64,000 nucleotides of DNA from Sphingomonas_Q fennica_A. GTDB taxonomy: Bacteria; Pseudomonadota; Alphaproteobacteria; Sphingomonadales; Sphingomonadaceae. The DNA is taken from the NCBI GenBank assembly GCA_036946415.1, contig JAQIJD010000003.1, forward strand, positions 62,001 to 126,000, in the 5' to 3' direction. Shown in pieces: positions 8,227 to 16,860 of the stretch. The notes under the pieces are model-generated. The model searched no databases. It saw nothing but the letters and a program-made list of their open reading frames with translations, and was not told the origin of the DNA. The position numbers and the translations under genes are program-made. Numbering within the stretch: position 1 is the first letter of the stretch; the number at the start of each line of letters is the position of its first letter.

Positions 8227-9273
8227 ATGCTGGTCGCGGTGCTGCCGGGGGACGGGATCGGGCCGGAGGTGACGGCCGAGGCGGTGCGCGTGCTGCGCGC
8301 GGTGTGCGGCGACCGGCTGACCTTCGCGGAAGCGCCCGTCGGCGGTGCGGCCTATCACGCGATGGGCCATCCGCTGCCGGAGACGACGCTCGATCTGGCC
8401 CGCCGCGCCGATGCGATCCTGTTCGGCGCGGTCGGCGATCCGCGCTGCGACGCGCTGGAACGGTCGCTGCGCCCCGAACAGGCGATCCTGGGCCTGCGCA
8501 AGCATCTGACGCTGTTCGCCAATCTGCGCCCCGCCAAGGTCTTCCCGGATTTCGTCGAGGCCTCCGCGCTGAAGCCCGACGTGGCGGCGGCGATCGACAT
8601 GGTGATCGTGCGCGAGCTGAACGGCGACGTCTATTTCGGCGAGAAGGGCATGCGCGCCACCGCCGCCGGCCGCCGCGAAGGCTATGACGTGATGTCCTAC
8701 GACGAGGACGAGGTCGCCCGCATCGCCCGCGCCGGGTTCGAGACGGCCCGCGCCCGGCGCGGCCGGCTGTGCTCGGTCGACAAGGCGAACGTCCTCGAAA
8801 CCTCGCAATTGTGGCGGGACGTGGTGATCGAGGTGGCCGCCGATTATCCCGACGTGACGCTCGAGCATATGTATGTCGACAATGCCGCGATGCAGCTGGT
8901 GCGCGATCCGGGCCAGTTCGACGTGATCGTGACCGGCAATCTGTTCGGGGATATCCTGTCCGATCAGGCGTCGATGTGCGTCGGTTCGATCGGGCTGCTG
9001 CCGTCCGCCTCACTCGATGCGGCGGGCAAGGGGCTGTACGAGCCGATCCACGGTTCCGCCCCCGACATCGCCGGGCAGGGCAAGGCCAACCCGATCGCGA
9101 CGATCCTCTCGGCGGCGATGATGCTGCGCTATTCGCTGGGCATGGCCGCCGAGGCCGACCGGATCGAGGCGGCGGTCGCCGCGGCGCTGGGCGCGGGTGC
9201 GCGCACCGCCGATCTCGGCGGGTCGCTTTCGACGCGCGGGATGGGGGATGCGATCCTAACCCGGATCATTTGA
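8227..9273 (+). CDS. leuB: 3-isopropylmalate dehydrogenase LeuB
   Basis: LeuB oxidatively decarboxylates 3-isopropylmalate to 2-ketoisocaproate with NAD+, the third step of leucine synthesis, in the cytoplasm. The 348-residue length is standard. Motifs are LPGDGIGPEV at the N-terminus, the substrate loop LRKHLTLFANLRPAKVFP, VRELNGDVYFGEK, SVDKANVLETSQLWRD, and DQASMCVGSIGLLPSASL with the C-terminal YEPIHGSAPDIAGQGKANP. Asp at the NAD-binding loop rather than Lys/Tyr is consistent with NAD over NADP preference, though the specificity is inferred. A GGGAGAAAG ribosome site precedes the ATG. Confidence 0.97.
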   Translation: MLVAVLPGDGIGPEVTAEAVRVLRAVCGDRLTFAEAPVGGAAYHAMGHPLPETTLDLARRADAILFGAVGDPRCDALERSLRPEQAILGLRKHLTLFANLRPAKVFPDFVEASALKPDVAAAIDMVIVRELNGDVYFGEKGMRATAAGRREGYDVMSYDEDEVARIARAGFETARARRGRLCSVDKANVLETSQLWRDVVIEVAADYPDVTLEHMYVDNAAMQLVRDPGQFDVIVTGNLFGDILSDQASMCVGSIGLLPSASLDAAGKGLYEPIHGSAPDIAGQGKANPIATILSAAMMLRYSLGMAAEADRIEAAVAAALGAGARTADLGGSLSTRGMGDAILTRII

Positions 9274-9345
9274 TTCGCGGCGTCCAGCAAACATGCTAGG
9301 CCCCGTTACAGGGGCGGCACGACCGCCCGATGGGGGAGCGGGCCG

Positions 9346-10071
9346 TTGGACAATTTCGTGGATTTCCTTGCCAATCGCGTCGCAATGAGCATCACCGACA
9401 TCCGCAACCGGGCGGGTCAGCACCACGGCACCTGCACCTGGCATTTCTCGCAGTGCAAGGATCCGGTACGGACGATCATCGGCAAGGCCGAAGGATCGAA
9501 GGACGGCATCTGCGAGATCCTCGCCGCCAAATGGGCGGCGCTGGAGGTGGGCGGCACGACCAACCTGACGGCGTGGCTGGCGGGCGGCGGCAGCGGCCAC
9601 CGCAGCCAGCTCGACGTCGCCCGGATCGCCCTGCTGGCGCAGACCTTCGCCACCGGCAGCGGCAAGGGCATCGATCAGGAGGACAAGACCGAAGCGTGGC
9701 TGCGCCAGCAGGGCATCAAGCAGATCGGGCTGGACATGGCGGGGCTCGCCGAAAGGGCGGGACATGCCAAGTTCGACCTCGACGAGCTGTTCGGCGATCT
9801 AGAGAAACGCGCCCGGCGCGAGTCCAGGCCCGTCATCGGCCTGTTGACGCTGGCGGAAAAGAACCGCTTCTTCGGCTACAAGGGCCATATCATGGCCTTC
9901 AAGCTGGCGAAGGGCGGCAAGCCCCCGGTGAAATATTTCGATCCGAACTATGGCGAGTTCGAGTTCGACACCTTCGCCAACTTCAAGGACTGGTTCCGCT
10001 ATTATTTCGAACAGTCGCATTACCAGCGGTTCATGGGAACGCATTACCGGCTGCGCTATCTGTCCGCCTGA
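9346..10071 (+). CDS. YopT-like (peptidase C58 family) cysteine protease candidate
   Basis: The 241-residue protein is not a standard housekeeping enzyme. It carries the three blocks of the YopT/AvrPphB (C58) papain-like fold in the right order and spacing: KDGICEILAAKWAAL with candidate nucleophile Cys56, GYKGHIMAFKLAKG with His181, and VKYFDPNYGEFEFDTF with Asp199. The 'FDPN.GEF' block is the most diagnostic. No signal peptide, membrane segment or N-terminal myristoylation Gly is present. The chosen start is a TTG at 9346 with a GGGGGAG ribosome site at 9332-9338; an ATG at codon 14 (9385) is the alternative and keeps the triad. It stands alone between leuB and metZ, about 2 kb from the T6SS genes. 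Activity and any secretion are inferred. Confidence 0.72.
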   Translation: MDNFVDFLANRVAMSITDIRNRAGQHHGTCTWHFSQCKDPVRTIIGKAEGSKDGICEILAAKWAALEVGGTTNLTAWLAGGGSGHRSQLDVARIALLAQTFATGSGKGIDQEDKTEAWLRQQGIKQIGLDMAGLAERAGHAKFDLDELFGDLEKRARRESRPVIGLLTLAEKNRFFGYKGHIMAFKLAKGGKPPVKYFDPNYGEFEFDTFANFKDWFRYYFEQSHYQRFMGTHYRLRYLSA

Positions 10072-10123
10072 TCGCGCGGCGGTGCATTGACGCGGGGGCG
10101 CAACCGGCGGCAAAGCGCACGGC

Positions 10124-11335
10124 ATGAAGCGCAAGACCGGCCAGGACCGCACCATCACCAACACTTGGCGCCCCGCGACGCAGGCGGTACGCGGCGGCAC
10201 CGCGCGATCGGAATATGGCGAGACGAGCGAGGCCTTGTTCCTCACCTCGGGCTACAGCTACGATTGCGCGGGGGATGCCGCCGCCCGCTTCGCCGGCGAA
10301 CAGCGCGGCATGACCTATTCGCGCCTTCAGAACCCCACGGTCGAGATGCTGGAACAGCGCATCGCGCTGATGGAAGGGGCCGAGGCGTGCCGCGCCACCG
10401 CCACCGGCATGGCGGCGATGACGGCGGCGCTCCTCTGCCAATTGTCGCAGGGCGATCATGTCGTGGCGGGGCGCGCGGCCTTCGGCTCGTGCCGCTGGCT
10501 GACGGACACGCTGCTGCCGCGCTTCGGCATCGAGACGACGATCGTCGACGGCCGCGACACCGATCGCTGGCGCGATGCGATCCGCCCCAATACCAAATTG
10601 TTCTTCTTCGAAACGCCTGCCAACCCCACGCTGGATATCGTTGATCTGGCAGCAATTTGCGGCATCGCGCGGGAGGCCGGGGTGCTGACCGTGGTGGACA
10701 ATGCCTTCGCCTCGCCGGTCCTCCAGCGGCCGATGGATTATGGCGCGGACATCGTCGCTTATTCCGCCACCAAGATGATGGACGGGCAGGGGCGGGTGCT
10801 GGCCGGTGCCGTCTGCGGCAGCGAGGAATGGATCGAGAAGACCTTCCTCGCCTTCACCCGCAACACCGGGCCGACGCTCTCCGCCTTCAACGCCTGGGTG
10901 GTGTTGAAGGGGCTGGAGACGCTCGATCTCCGGATGCGCCGCCAGTGCGCCAATGCGCTGGCCGTGGCGCGCTTCCTCGCGACCCGCGTCGAACGGACGA
11001 TGTATCCCGGCCTCGAAAGCCACCCCCAGCATGCGCTGGCGATGGCGCAGATGCAGGGCGAGGGCGGCACCATCCTCGCGCTCGACCTTGATGGCGGGCG
11101 GGTGCAGGCGCACGGCCTGCTCGATGCGCTGCGGCTGGTCGACATCTCCAACAATATCGGCGATTCCCGATCGCTGATGACGCACCCGGCCTCCACCACG
11201 CACGCCGGCCTCAGCGCCGAGACGCGCGCCGAGATGGGCGTGGGCGAGGGGATGCTGCGGCTGAACGTCGGGCTGGAAGACCCGGCGGACGTGATCGACG
11301 ATCTCGACCAGGCGCTCGCCGCGGTCGGGCTGTGA
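10124..11335 (+). CDS. metZ: O-succinylhomoserine sulfhydrylase MetZ
   Basis: MetZ is a PLP enzyme of the Cys/Met metabolism family that makes homocysteine from O-succinylhomoserine and sulfide. The 403-residue product shows YSRLQNPTVEMLEQRIALMEG, the cofactor-stacking region, FFETPANPTLDIVDL, VVDNAFASPVLQRPM and the Schiff-base lysine in YSATKMMDGQGR (Lys217). The 'MMDGQGR' continuation favours MetZ over MetB or MetC, which normally have 'Y..GH'. Only 52 bases separate it from the preceding gene. It is followed after 10 bases by apaG. Confidence 0.92.
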   Translation: MKRKTGQDRTITNTWRPATQAVRGGTARSEYGETSEALFLTSGYSYDCAGDAAARFAGEQRGMTYSRLQNPTVEMLEQRIALMEGAEACRATATGMAAMTAALLCQLSQGDHVVAGRAAFGSCRWLTDTLLPRFGIETTIVDGRDTDRWRDAIRPNTKLFFFETPANPTLDIVDLAAICGIAREAGVLTVVDNAFASPVLQRPMDYGADIVAYSATKMMDGQGRVLAGAVCGSEEWIEKTFLAFTRNTGPTLSAFNAWVVLKGLETLDLRMRRQCANALAVARFLATRVERTMYPGLESHPQHALAMAQMQGEGGTILALDLDGGRVQAHGLLDALRLVDISNNIGDSRSLMTHPASTTHAGLSAETRAEMGVGEGMLRLNVGLEDPADVIDDLDQALAAVGL

Positions 11336-11345
11336 CGGGCGGGCG

Positions 11346-11744
11346 GTGAAGGCCTTCTTCCCTTATGCCCGGACCACCGACGGCATCACCGTGCGCGTGG
11401 CGGTGGCGTTCATGGCCGAACAGTCCGATCCCGCGCGGGGGCGGTGGTTCTGGTCCTACCACATCCGCATCGAGAATGGATCGGAGGAACGGGTGCAGCT
11501 CTTGACGCGCCACTGGACGATCGCCGACGCGCGCGGCAACCGTAAATGCGTGGAAGGCGAGGGCGTCGTCGGTGACCGGCCGGTGCTGGAACCGGGCGAA
11601 TCCTACGATTACGTCTCGGGCTGCCCGCTGCCGACGCCGACCGGCGCGATGGAGGGCGAATATGGGCTGATCGCGGCCGATCGCGCACCGTTCCGCATCG
11701 CCATCCCGCGCTTTCCGCTGATCGGCCCGGCGGTGGCACGATGA
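11346..11744 (+). CDS. apaG: ApaG-domain protein (Co2+/Mg2+ efflux protein family)
   Basis: ApaG is a small immunoglobulin-like beta-sandwich protein; its biochemical role is unsettled, with genetic links to cobalt/magnesium resistance in Salmonella. The 132-residue product shows the family core RWFWSYHIRIENGSEERVQLLTRHWTIADA, followed by EGEGVVGDRPVLEPGESYDYVSG and CPLPTPTGAMEGEY, very close to ApaG consensus. The start is a GTG. Its stop overlaps the ATG of the LysR gene (ATGA). Confidence 0.93.
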   Translation: MKAFFPYARTTDGITVRVAVAFMAEQSDPARGRWFWSYHIRIENGSEERVQLLTRHWTIADARGNRKCVEGEGVVGDRPVLEPGESYDYVSGCPLPTPTGAMEGEYGLIAADRAPFRIAIPRFPLIGPAVAR

Positions 11745-12535
11745 AGCGGACGCACCTGCCGCTGAACGGCCTGCGCGTGTTCGACGCCGCCGCGCGCCAC
11801 CTCTCCTTCACCCGTGCCGCGGACGAACTGGCGGTGACGCCGGCCGCCGTCGGCCAGCAGATCCGCGCGCTGGAGGATATGCTGGGCGTCGTCCTGTTCC
11901 GCCGCACCGCGCGCGGGCTGGAACTGACGCCCGAGGGCGAGGCCGGGCTGGATGCGCTGCGCGCCGGCTTCCTCCAGTTCGAGGAGGCGGTGCGCGCCAT
12001 GCAGGCGGGCCAATCCTCCAAGACGCTGACGATCGCCGCCCCGCGCGACCTGACCGGCAAGTGGCTGGCCGGCGGCCTCGCCCGCTACGGCCGCGGCGAT
12101 CCCGAATTGCGCTTCGTGCTGCTGGCGGCGGAAGGCGGCCTCGATTTCACCGAGGCGAACCTCGATCTGGCGATCGTGCTGGCCGACGGACCGGGCGAGC
12201 ATGAGGGCGTGGCCCTGGGTGAGCCCGGTTTCGTCACGATCGGGGCGGCGGACGGCGCGGAGACGCCGATCGGCTGGCCGGGCTGCCCGGCCGGGGAGAA
12301 GGGCGCGCCGCTCACCGTCGCCGATGCCGGGCTGGCGGTGGATGCCGCGGCGGAGGGGTTCGGCCGCGCCTGCGTGCCGCGGCTGCTGGCCGATCCGCTG
12401 CTGGCGACGGGGCGGCTGGTGCTGTTCGATACGGTGGACGATCCCCGCCGCTACTGGCTGGTCGCCCCCGTGCCGCAGTGGCGGCAGAAGAAGGTGAAGG
12501 CGCTGGTCGCCTTCCTCGGCCAACAGACGGCTTGA
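11741..12535 (+). CDS. LysR-family transcriptional regulator (GcvA-like)
   Basis: The 264-residue protein has an N-terminal winged helix: LPLNGLRVFDAAARHLSFTRAADELAVTPAAVGQQIRALED is typical of the GcvA branch of LysR regulators, with the recognition helix at about residues 33-50. The C-terminal effector domain is shorter than normal (family near 300). It overlaps apaG by 4 bases. Its targets are unknown; the usual divergent target gene is absent because it sits inside a same-direction group. Classification is firm, function is not. Confidence 0.9.
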   Translation: MKRTHLPLNGLRVFDAAARHLSFTRAADELAVTPAAVGQQIRALEDMLGVVLFRRTARGLELTPEGEAGLDALRAGFLQFEEAVRAMQAGQSSKTLTIAAPRDLTGKWLAGGLARYGRGDPELRFVLLAAEGGLDFTEANLDLAIVLADGPGEHEGVALGEPGFVTIGAADGAETPIGWPGCPAGEKGAPLTVADAGLAVDAAAEGFGRACVPRLLADPLLATGRLVLFDTVDDPRRYWLVAPVPQWRQKKVKALVAFLGQQTA

Positions 12536-12616
12536 CGAAGCGGTAGGCCGCTCCCCACCCTCATACGCATGCGAGGGCCGCCCGGCCGGCCCGCCCCCAA
12601 GGAAACGAACGCCACC

Positions 12617-15175
12617 ATGAAGCTCGTCGTCGTCGAATCCCCCGCCAAGGCCAAGACGATCGAGAAATATCTCGGTCCCGGCCACCGCGTGCTCGCCTCC
12701 TACGGCCATGTCCGCGATCTGCCGCCCAAGGACGGATCGGTCCAGCCCGACGAGGGCTTCGCGATGGCGTGGGACGTCTATGCCGACAAGGCCAAGCAAC
12801 TGAAGGCGATCACCGACGAGGCGAAGACTGCCGACACGCTGATCCTGGCGACCGACCCCGATCGCGAGGGCGAGGCGATCAGCTGGCATGTGCAGGAGGT
12901 GCTGAAGAAGAAGAAGGCGCTGCCCAAGGATGTACAGCGCGTGACGTTCAACGCCATCACCAAGCCCGCCGTGCTGGAGGCGATGGCCGCCCCGCGCGCG
13001 CTGGACGACGATCTGATCGATGCCTATCGCGCCCGCCGCGCGCTCGATTATCTGGTCGGTTTCACGCTCTCCCCCGTCCTGTGGCGCAAGCTGCCGGGGG
13101 CGAAGTCGGCGGGGCGCGTCCAGTCGGTGGCGCTGCGCCTCGTCGTCGATCGCGAGCGGGAGATCGAGGCGTTCCGCGCGCAGGAATATTGGTCGGTCGT
13201 AGCCGATCTGGAGCAGGACGGCGTATCCTTCGCCGCCCGCCTCGTCCGCTGGCGCGGCGAGAAGATCGAGCGGCTGACGATCGGCGCTGAAGGCGATGCG
13301 ATGGCCGCCAAGGCGGATGTCGAGAACGGCCGCTTCACCGTCGTCTCGGTCGAGACCAAGCCGCTCACCCGCAACCCGCCGCCGCCCTTCACCACCTCCA
13401 CCCTCCAGCAGGAGGCGGCGCGCAAGCTCGGCTTCTCGGCCAGCCACACGATGCGCGTAGCGCAGAACCTCTACGAGGATGGCGCCATCACCTATATGCG
13501 GACGGACGGCGTGCAGATGGACGGCAGCGCCATCTCGGCGGCGCGCGCCGCCATCGCCGATCGCTACGATGCGGGCTATGTGCCGGACAAGCCCCGCCAA
13601 TATACCGCCAAGGCCAAGAACGCCCAGGAAGCGCACGAGGCGATCCGCCCGACCGATTTCAGTCGCGACAGGCTGGGATCGGGCGATCACGCGCGTCTCT
13701 ACGATCTGATCTTCAAGCGCGCGCTCGCCAGCCAGATGGCCTCGGCGCGGCTGGAGCGGACGACGGTCGAACTGGCCGACGGCACCGGCCAGCATGCTCT
13801 GCGCGCCACCGGGCAGGTGGTGATCTTCCCCGGCTATCTCGCGCTCTACGAGGAAGGTCGCGACGAGGAGGGCGACGAGGACAGCCGCCGCCTGCCGCGT
13901 CTCGGCGAGGGCGACGTGCCGGCCAGGAAGGGCGTCGCCGCCGAGCAGCATTTCACCCAGCCGCCCCCGCGCTATTCGGAAGCGAGCCTCGTCAAGAAGA
14001 TGGAGGAACTGGGGATCGGCCGCCCCTCCACCTACGCCTCGATCCTCCAGACGCTGAAGGATCGCGCCTATGTGACGCTGGAGAAGAACCGCTTCATCCC
14101 CGCCGAAAGCGGCCGGCTGGTGACGAGCTTCCTCGAGCGCTTCTTCGAACGCTACGTCTCCTACGATTTCACCGCCGGGCTGGAGGAGGAGCTGGACGAC
14201 GTGTCGGGCGGGCGCGCCAATTGGCAGGCGGTACTCGAAGCCTTCTGGCGCGATTTCAAGCCGAAGACGGCCGAGGTGATGGAGCAGAAGCCGTCCGAGG
14301 TGACGGCCGCGCTCGACACCTTCCTCGCCCCCTATCTCTTCCCCGACAAGGGCGACGGCAGCGATCCGCGCGCTTGTCCCGCCTGCGCGGACGGCAAGCT
14401 GGCGCTGCGCGGCGGGCGGTTCGGCGCGTTCGTCGCCTGCTCCAACTATCCGGAGTGCAAATATACCCGCCGCTTCGCGCAGGGCGGGGCCGAGGGCGAG
14501 GCCGGGGCGGATACCGGCCCGGTCGCGCTCGGCGAAGACCCCGCCTCGGGCGCGGCGGTGACGAAGCGCAGCGGGCGGTTCGGCCCCTATGTCCAATTGG
14601 GCGAGGAGAAGGACGCCAAGCGCGCCTCGATCCCGAAGGACGTGCCCGAAGCCGATCTCGATCTCGCCATGGCGCTGAAGCTGCTGTCGCTGCCGCGCAC
14701 GATCGGCGCGCATCCGGAAACGGGGGAGCCGATCACCGCCTCGATCGGGCGCTACGGCCCCTATCTGGCGCATAGCGGCAAATACGCCCGCCTCGCCTCG
14801 ACCGCGGAGGTGTTCGAGACGGGGATGAACGCTGCGGTGGTCAAGCTGGCCGAGGCGGCGGCGGGCGGCGGCCGGCCGCAGCGCGGGGCGGCGCGCGAAC
14901 CGCTCAAGGCGTTCGGCGACAGCCCGGTGACCGGCAAGCCCGTCCGCCTGCTGGAAGGCCGCTTCGGCCCCTACGTCACCGACGGCGTCACCAACGCGAC
15001 CCTGCCCAAATCGGCGGACCCGCAGGCGCTGACCGCCGAGGACGCGCTGCGCCTGCTCGAGGAACGCGCCGCCCGCGCGCCGGCGAAGGCCAAGAAGGCC
15101 GCGCCGAAGAAGGCACCCGCAAAGAAGGCGGCTGCTCCGAAGAAAGCGGCGGCGAAGAAGGCCGCGGCGGACTGA
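12617..15175 (+). CDS. topA: DNA topoisomerase I TopA
   Basis: Type IA topoisomerase that relaxes negative supercoils. The 852-residue product opens with the TOPRIM domain (KLVVVESPAKAKTIEKYLG; acidic triplet in LATDPDREGEAISWHV), then the core domains with QSVALRLVVDREREIE and the active-site ITYMRTDGV, catalytic Tyr293. A zinc finger (CPACADGKLALRGGRFGAFVACSNYPEC) near residue 590 and further zinc-less repeats (GRFGPYV, GRYGPYLAH, EGRFGPYVTDG) follow. The end is a Lys/Ala/Pro-rich tail of about 30 residues, resembling histone H1 tails and common in alphaproteobacterial TopA. The start was placed at the ATG opening MKLVVV; upstream in-frame codons lack family similarity. Confidence 0.97.
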   Translation: MKLVVVESPAKAKTIEKYLGPGHRVLASYGHVRDLPPKDGSVQPDEGFAMAWDVYADKAKQLKAITDEAKTADTLILATDPDREGEAISWHVQEVLKKKKALPKDVQRVTFNAITKPAVLEAMAAPRALDDDLIDAYRARRALDYLVGFTLSPVLWRKLPGAKSAGRVQSVALRLVVDREREIEAFRAQEYWSVVADLEQDGVSFAARLVRWRGEKIERLTIGAEGDAMAAKADVENGRFTVVSVETKPLTRNPPPPFTTSTLQQEAARKLGFSASHTMRVAQNLYEDGAITYMRTDGVQMDGSAISAARAAIADRYDAGYVPDKPRQYTAKAKNAQEAHEAIRPTDFSRDRLGSGDHARLYDLIFKRALASQMASARLERTTVELADGTGQHALRATGQVVIFPGYLALYEEGRDEEGDEDSRRLPRLGEGDVPARKGVAAEQHFTQPPPRYSEASLVKKMEELGIGRPSTYASILQTLKDRAYVTLEKNRFIPAESGRLVTSFLERFFERYVSYDFTAGLEEELDDVSGGRANWQAVLEAFWRDFKPKTAEVMEQKPSEVTAALDTFLAPYLFPDKGDGSDPRACPACADGKLALRGGRFGAFVACSNYPECKYTRRFAQGGAEGEAGADTGPVALGEDPASGAAVTKRSGRFGPYVQLGEEKDAKRASIPKDVPEADLDLAMALKLLSLPRTIGAHPETGEPITASIGRYGPYLAHSGKYARLASTAEVFETGMNAAVVKLAEAAAGGGRPQRGAAREPLKAFGDSPVTGKPVRLLEGRFGPYVTDGVTNATLPKSADPQALTAEDALRLLEERAARAPAKAKKAAPKKAPAKKAAAPKKAAAKKAAAD

Positions 15176-15188
15176 TCGGAAGAAGGAT

Positions 15189-15325
15189 TTCGCGCAGAGA
15201 CGCGGAGACGCAGAGGGGGAGCGGTCCGGACTGGCGAGGTGGCCGGCCGCAGGCCCCTATGAATGGCTCCGCCGGCGTGGGTCGGGGTTGCCGAAACCCT
15301 CCGCGTCTCCGCGTCTCCGCGCGAA
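15189..15325. repeat. inverted-repeat element, copy 1 (CGCAGAGACGCGGAGACG arms)
   Basis: Two arms of about 29 bases, at 15189-15217 and 15297-15325, are near-perfect reverse complements built from short repeats of GCGGAGAC/GCAGAGAC. They enclose about 79 bases of unrelated sequence. A second copy with the same arm sequence lies at 41294-41421. Translated, such arms yield the spurious peptide 'LCVSASLREI', so annotated short proteins here would be artefacts. The copy sits between the convergent topA and GST genes. It may be a non-autonomous mobile or REP-type palindromic element and could also act as a transcription terminator. Confidence 0.8.
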
Positions 15326-15337
15326 CCAATCTCTTCC

Positions 15338-15973
15338 TTATTCCCCCTCGTCGCCGTCCCGCTTCGGCATCAGCGCATCGTCGATCGCTTCCGCCCTTCG
15401 ATGCGCGGGGCGGTCGGCGAGGCGCTGCCAATAGGCCTCGAACGCCGGGCGCTTCTCCATCGTCCCGAACAGCAGGCCCCACATGATCTGCGAGCCGACA
15501 TAGACGTCCGCCGCGCTGAACCGGTCGCCTGCGATATAGGGGGTGCCGGAAACCGCTGCCTCCAGCCCGTTCAGCACCGCCCCGTAGCTGCCGTAGCCGA
15601 CCGCGCGCGCCTTGTCCGCCGGCGGATCGAGGCCGAGCGCGTGATTGGTGACGGCCGCCTCGACCGGGCCGGCGGCGAAGAACAGCCAACGGAGATACGG
15701 CGCCCGCTCGGGATCGCCGGGGGCGGGGGCCAGGCCCGCGCCCTGATAGGCATCGGCCAGATAGGCGCAGATCGCCGCGGCCTCCGTCACCACCTGCCCG
15801 TCGTGGCGGATGGCGGGAACCTTGCCCATCGGATTGACGGCGAGATAGTCGGGCGCCTTCACCGCGTCGTAATCGAGCAGCACCGTCTCATAGGGCTCGC
15901 CCAGTTCCTCCAGCATCCAGCGGACGATGCGGCCGCGCGACATCGGGTTGGTGTAGAAGACCAGCCGGCTCAT
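15338..15973 (-). CDS. glutathione S-transferase family protein
   Basis: The 211-residue protein is a two-domain soluble GST. The N-terminal thioredoxin-like domain reads VFYTNPMSRGRIVRWMLEELG, with VNPMGKVPAIRHDGQVVTEAAAICAYLAD supplying the cis-Pro and the Glu/Ala glutathione-binding turn. The C-terminal all-helical domain contains FSAADVYVGSQIMWG, the N-capping 'S-A-A-D' motif. Its ATG overlaps the stop of the dienelactone hydrolase gene (ATGA), so the two are coupled and may act on related electrophilic substrates. Substrate is unknown. Confidence 0.92.
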   Translation of the reverse strand: MSRLVFYTNPMSRGRIVRWMLEELGEPYETVLLDYDAVKAPDYLAVNPMGKVPAIRHDGQVVTEAAAICAYLADAYQGAGLAPAPGDPERAPYLRWLFFAAGPVEAAVTNHALGLDPPADKARAVGYGSYGAVLNGLEAAVSGTPYIAGDRFSAADVYVGSQIMWGLLFGTMEKRPAFEAYWQRLADRPAHRRAEAIDDALMPKRDGDEGE

Positions 15974-16848
15974 ACGAGATGCGCCTTCAGGAAGGCGATC
16001 GTCCGATCCCAGGAGAGGTCCGCCGCCTCCCGGTCGTACCGCGCCGCCGACGTATCGTTGTGGAAGGCGTGGTTCTTGCCCGGATAATCGTGGCGGACGA
16101 CATCCACGCCCGCCGCCTTCAGCGCCACCACCCAGGCGTCCGCCCCGGCATTCACCCGCTCGTCCAGCCCGGCATAATGGAGCATCATCGCCGCCTTCAC
16201 CTTCGCGGCTTCGGAGGGCGGCGGCGGCGGGCCGTAATAAGCAATGCCGGCGGCAAGGCCGCTGCCGGCCCCCACCGCCAGCCGGTTGACCATCGCCCCG
16301 CCCCAGCAGAAGCCGACCGCGCCGACCCTGCCGGTCGTGCCCGGCATCGTCGCGGCGAAGCGGGCGGTGGCGACGGCATCGGCGACGGTGGCGGGCATGT
16401 CGAGCGCGCCGATCATCTCGCGCGCCTTGTCCTCGTCGGCCGGCGTGCCGCCCGCGGGCGTCAGGAAATCGGGGGCGAGCGCCTGGAAGCCGGCCAGCGC
16501 CACGCGCCGGGCGACATCCTCGATATAGGGGGTGAGGCCGCGATTCTCGTGGATCACGATCACCGCCGGCCGCTTCGCCGCACCCTCTTTGGCGCGCACC
16601 GACAGGCCGGCCATGCGATGCCCGCCGGCGCCGGCCCATTCGATCCGCTGCGAGGCGAGCCGCGGATCGTCCGCCGCGACGATCGCCGCCGCCGCCGGAT
16701 CGGCGCCGATCGCCGCCGCCAGCGCCACCGCGGCGGCGGTGCCGCCCGCCAGCCGCGTCATCTCCGCCATGAAGGCGCGCCGATCGTGATGGACGTGGGT
16801 GAAACGATCGTGGAGTGCGATGGCGGCCTGGCGTGTCGTCTCGTCCAT
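15970..16848 (-). CDS. dienelactone hydrolase family protein with Tat-like leader
   Basis: Alpha/beta hydrolase of 292 residues. The nucleophile motif GFCWGGAMVNRL contains the cysteine in the family's G-x-C-x-G-G form; an acid in HYAGLDERVNAG and the histidine in YPGKNHAFHND complete the triad. The N-terminal 50 residues include HHDRRAFMAEMTRLAGG followed by an Ala-rich hydrophobic stretch ending AAAA, like a twin-arginine leader, so export to the periplasm is possible. It sits between the S9 peptidase (12 bases upstream) and the GST (overlapping). A role in aromatic degradation is not implied, as no ring-cleavage genes are nearby. Confidence 0.9.
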   Translation of the reverse strand: MDETTRQAAIALHDRFTHVHHDRRAFMAEMTRLAGGTAAAVALAAAIGADPAAAAIVAADDPRLASQRIEWAGAGGHRMAGLSVRAKEGAAKRPAVIVIHENRGLTPYIEDVARRVALAGFQALAPDFLTPAGGTPADEDKAREMIGALDMPATVADAVATARFAATMPGTTGRVGAVGFCWGGAMVNRLAVGAGSGLAAGIAYYGPPPPPSEAAKVKAAMMLHYAGLDERVNAGADAWVVALKAAGVDVVRHDYPGKNHAFHNDTSAARYDREAADLSWDRTIAFLKAHLV

Positions 16849-16860
16849 GATCGTCTCCGG

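Noticed and set aside
10072..10123. A SAM-responsive riboswitch before metZ.
   Set aside because: The gap is only 52 bases, and although GTGC/GCAC could pair, I could not match the conserved cores of SAM-II or SAM/SAH riboswitches.
11609..14773. A very long open frame antisense to topA and the LysR gene (over 1000 codons).
   Set aside because: In 70% GC DNA, antisense frames stay open because stop codons are AT-rich. The encoded sequence is His/Arg-rich low-complexity, and topA on the other strand has a full set of catalytic motifs.
15080..15175. The Lys/Ala/Pro repeat tail of topA as a tandem-repeat or frameshift artefact.
   Set aside because: The frame is intact to the stop and such histone-like tails are common at the end of TopA in alphaproteobacteria.
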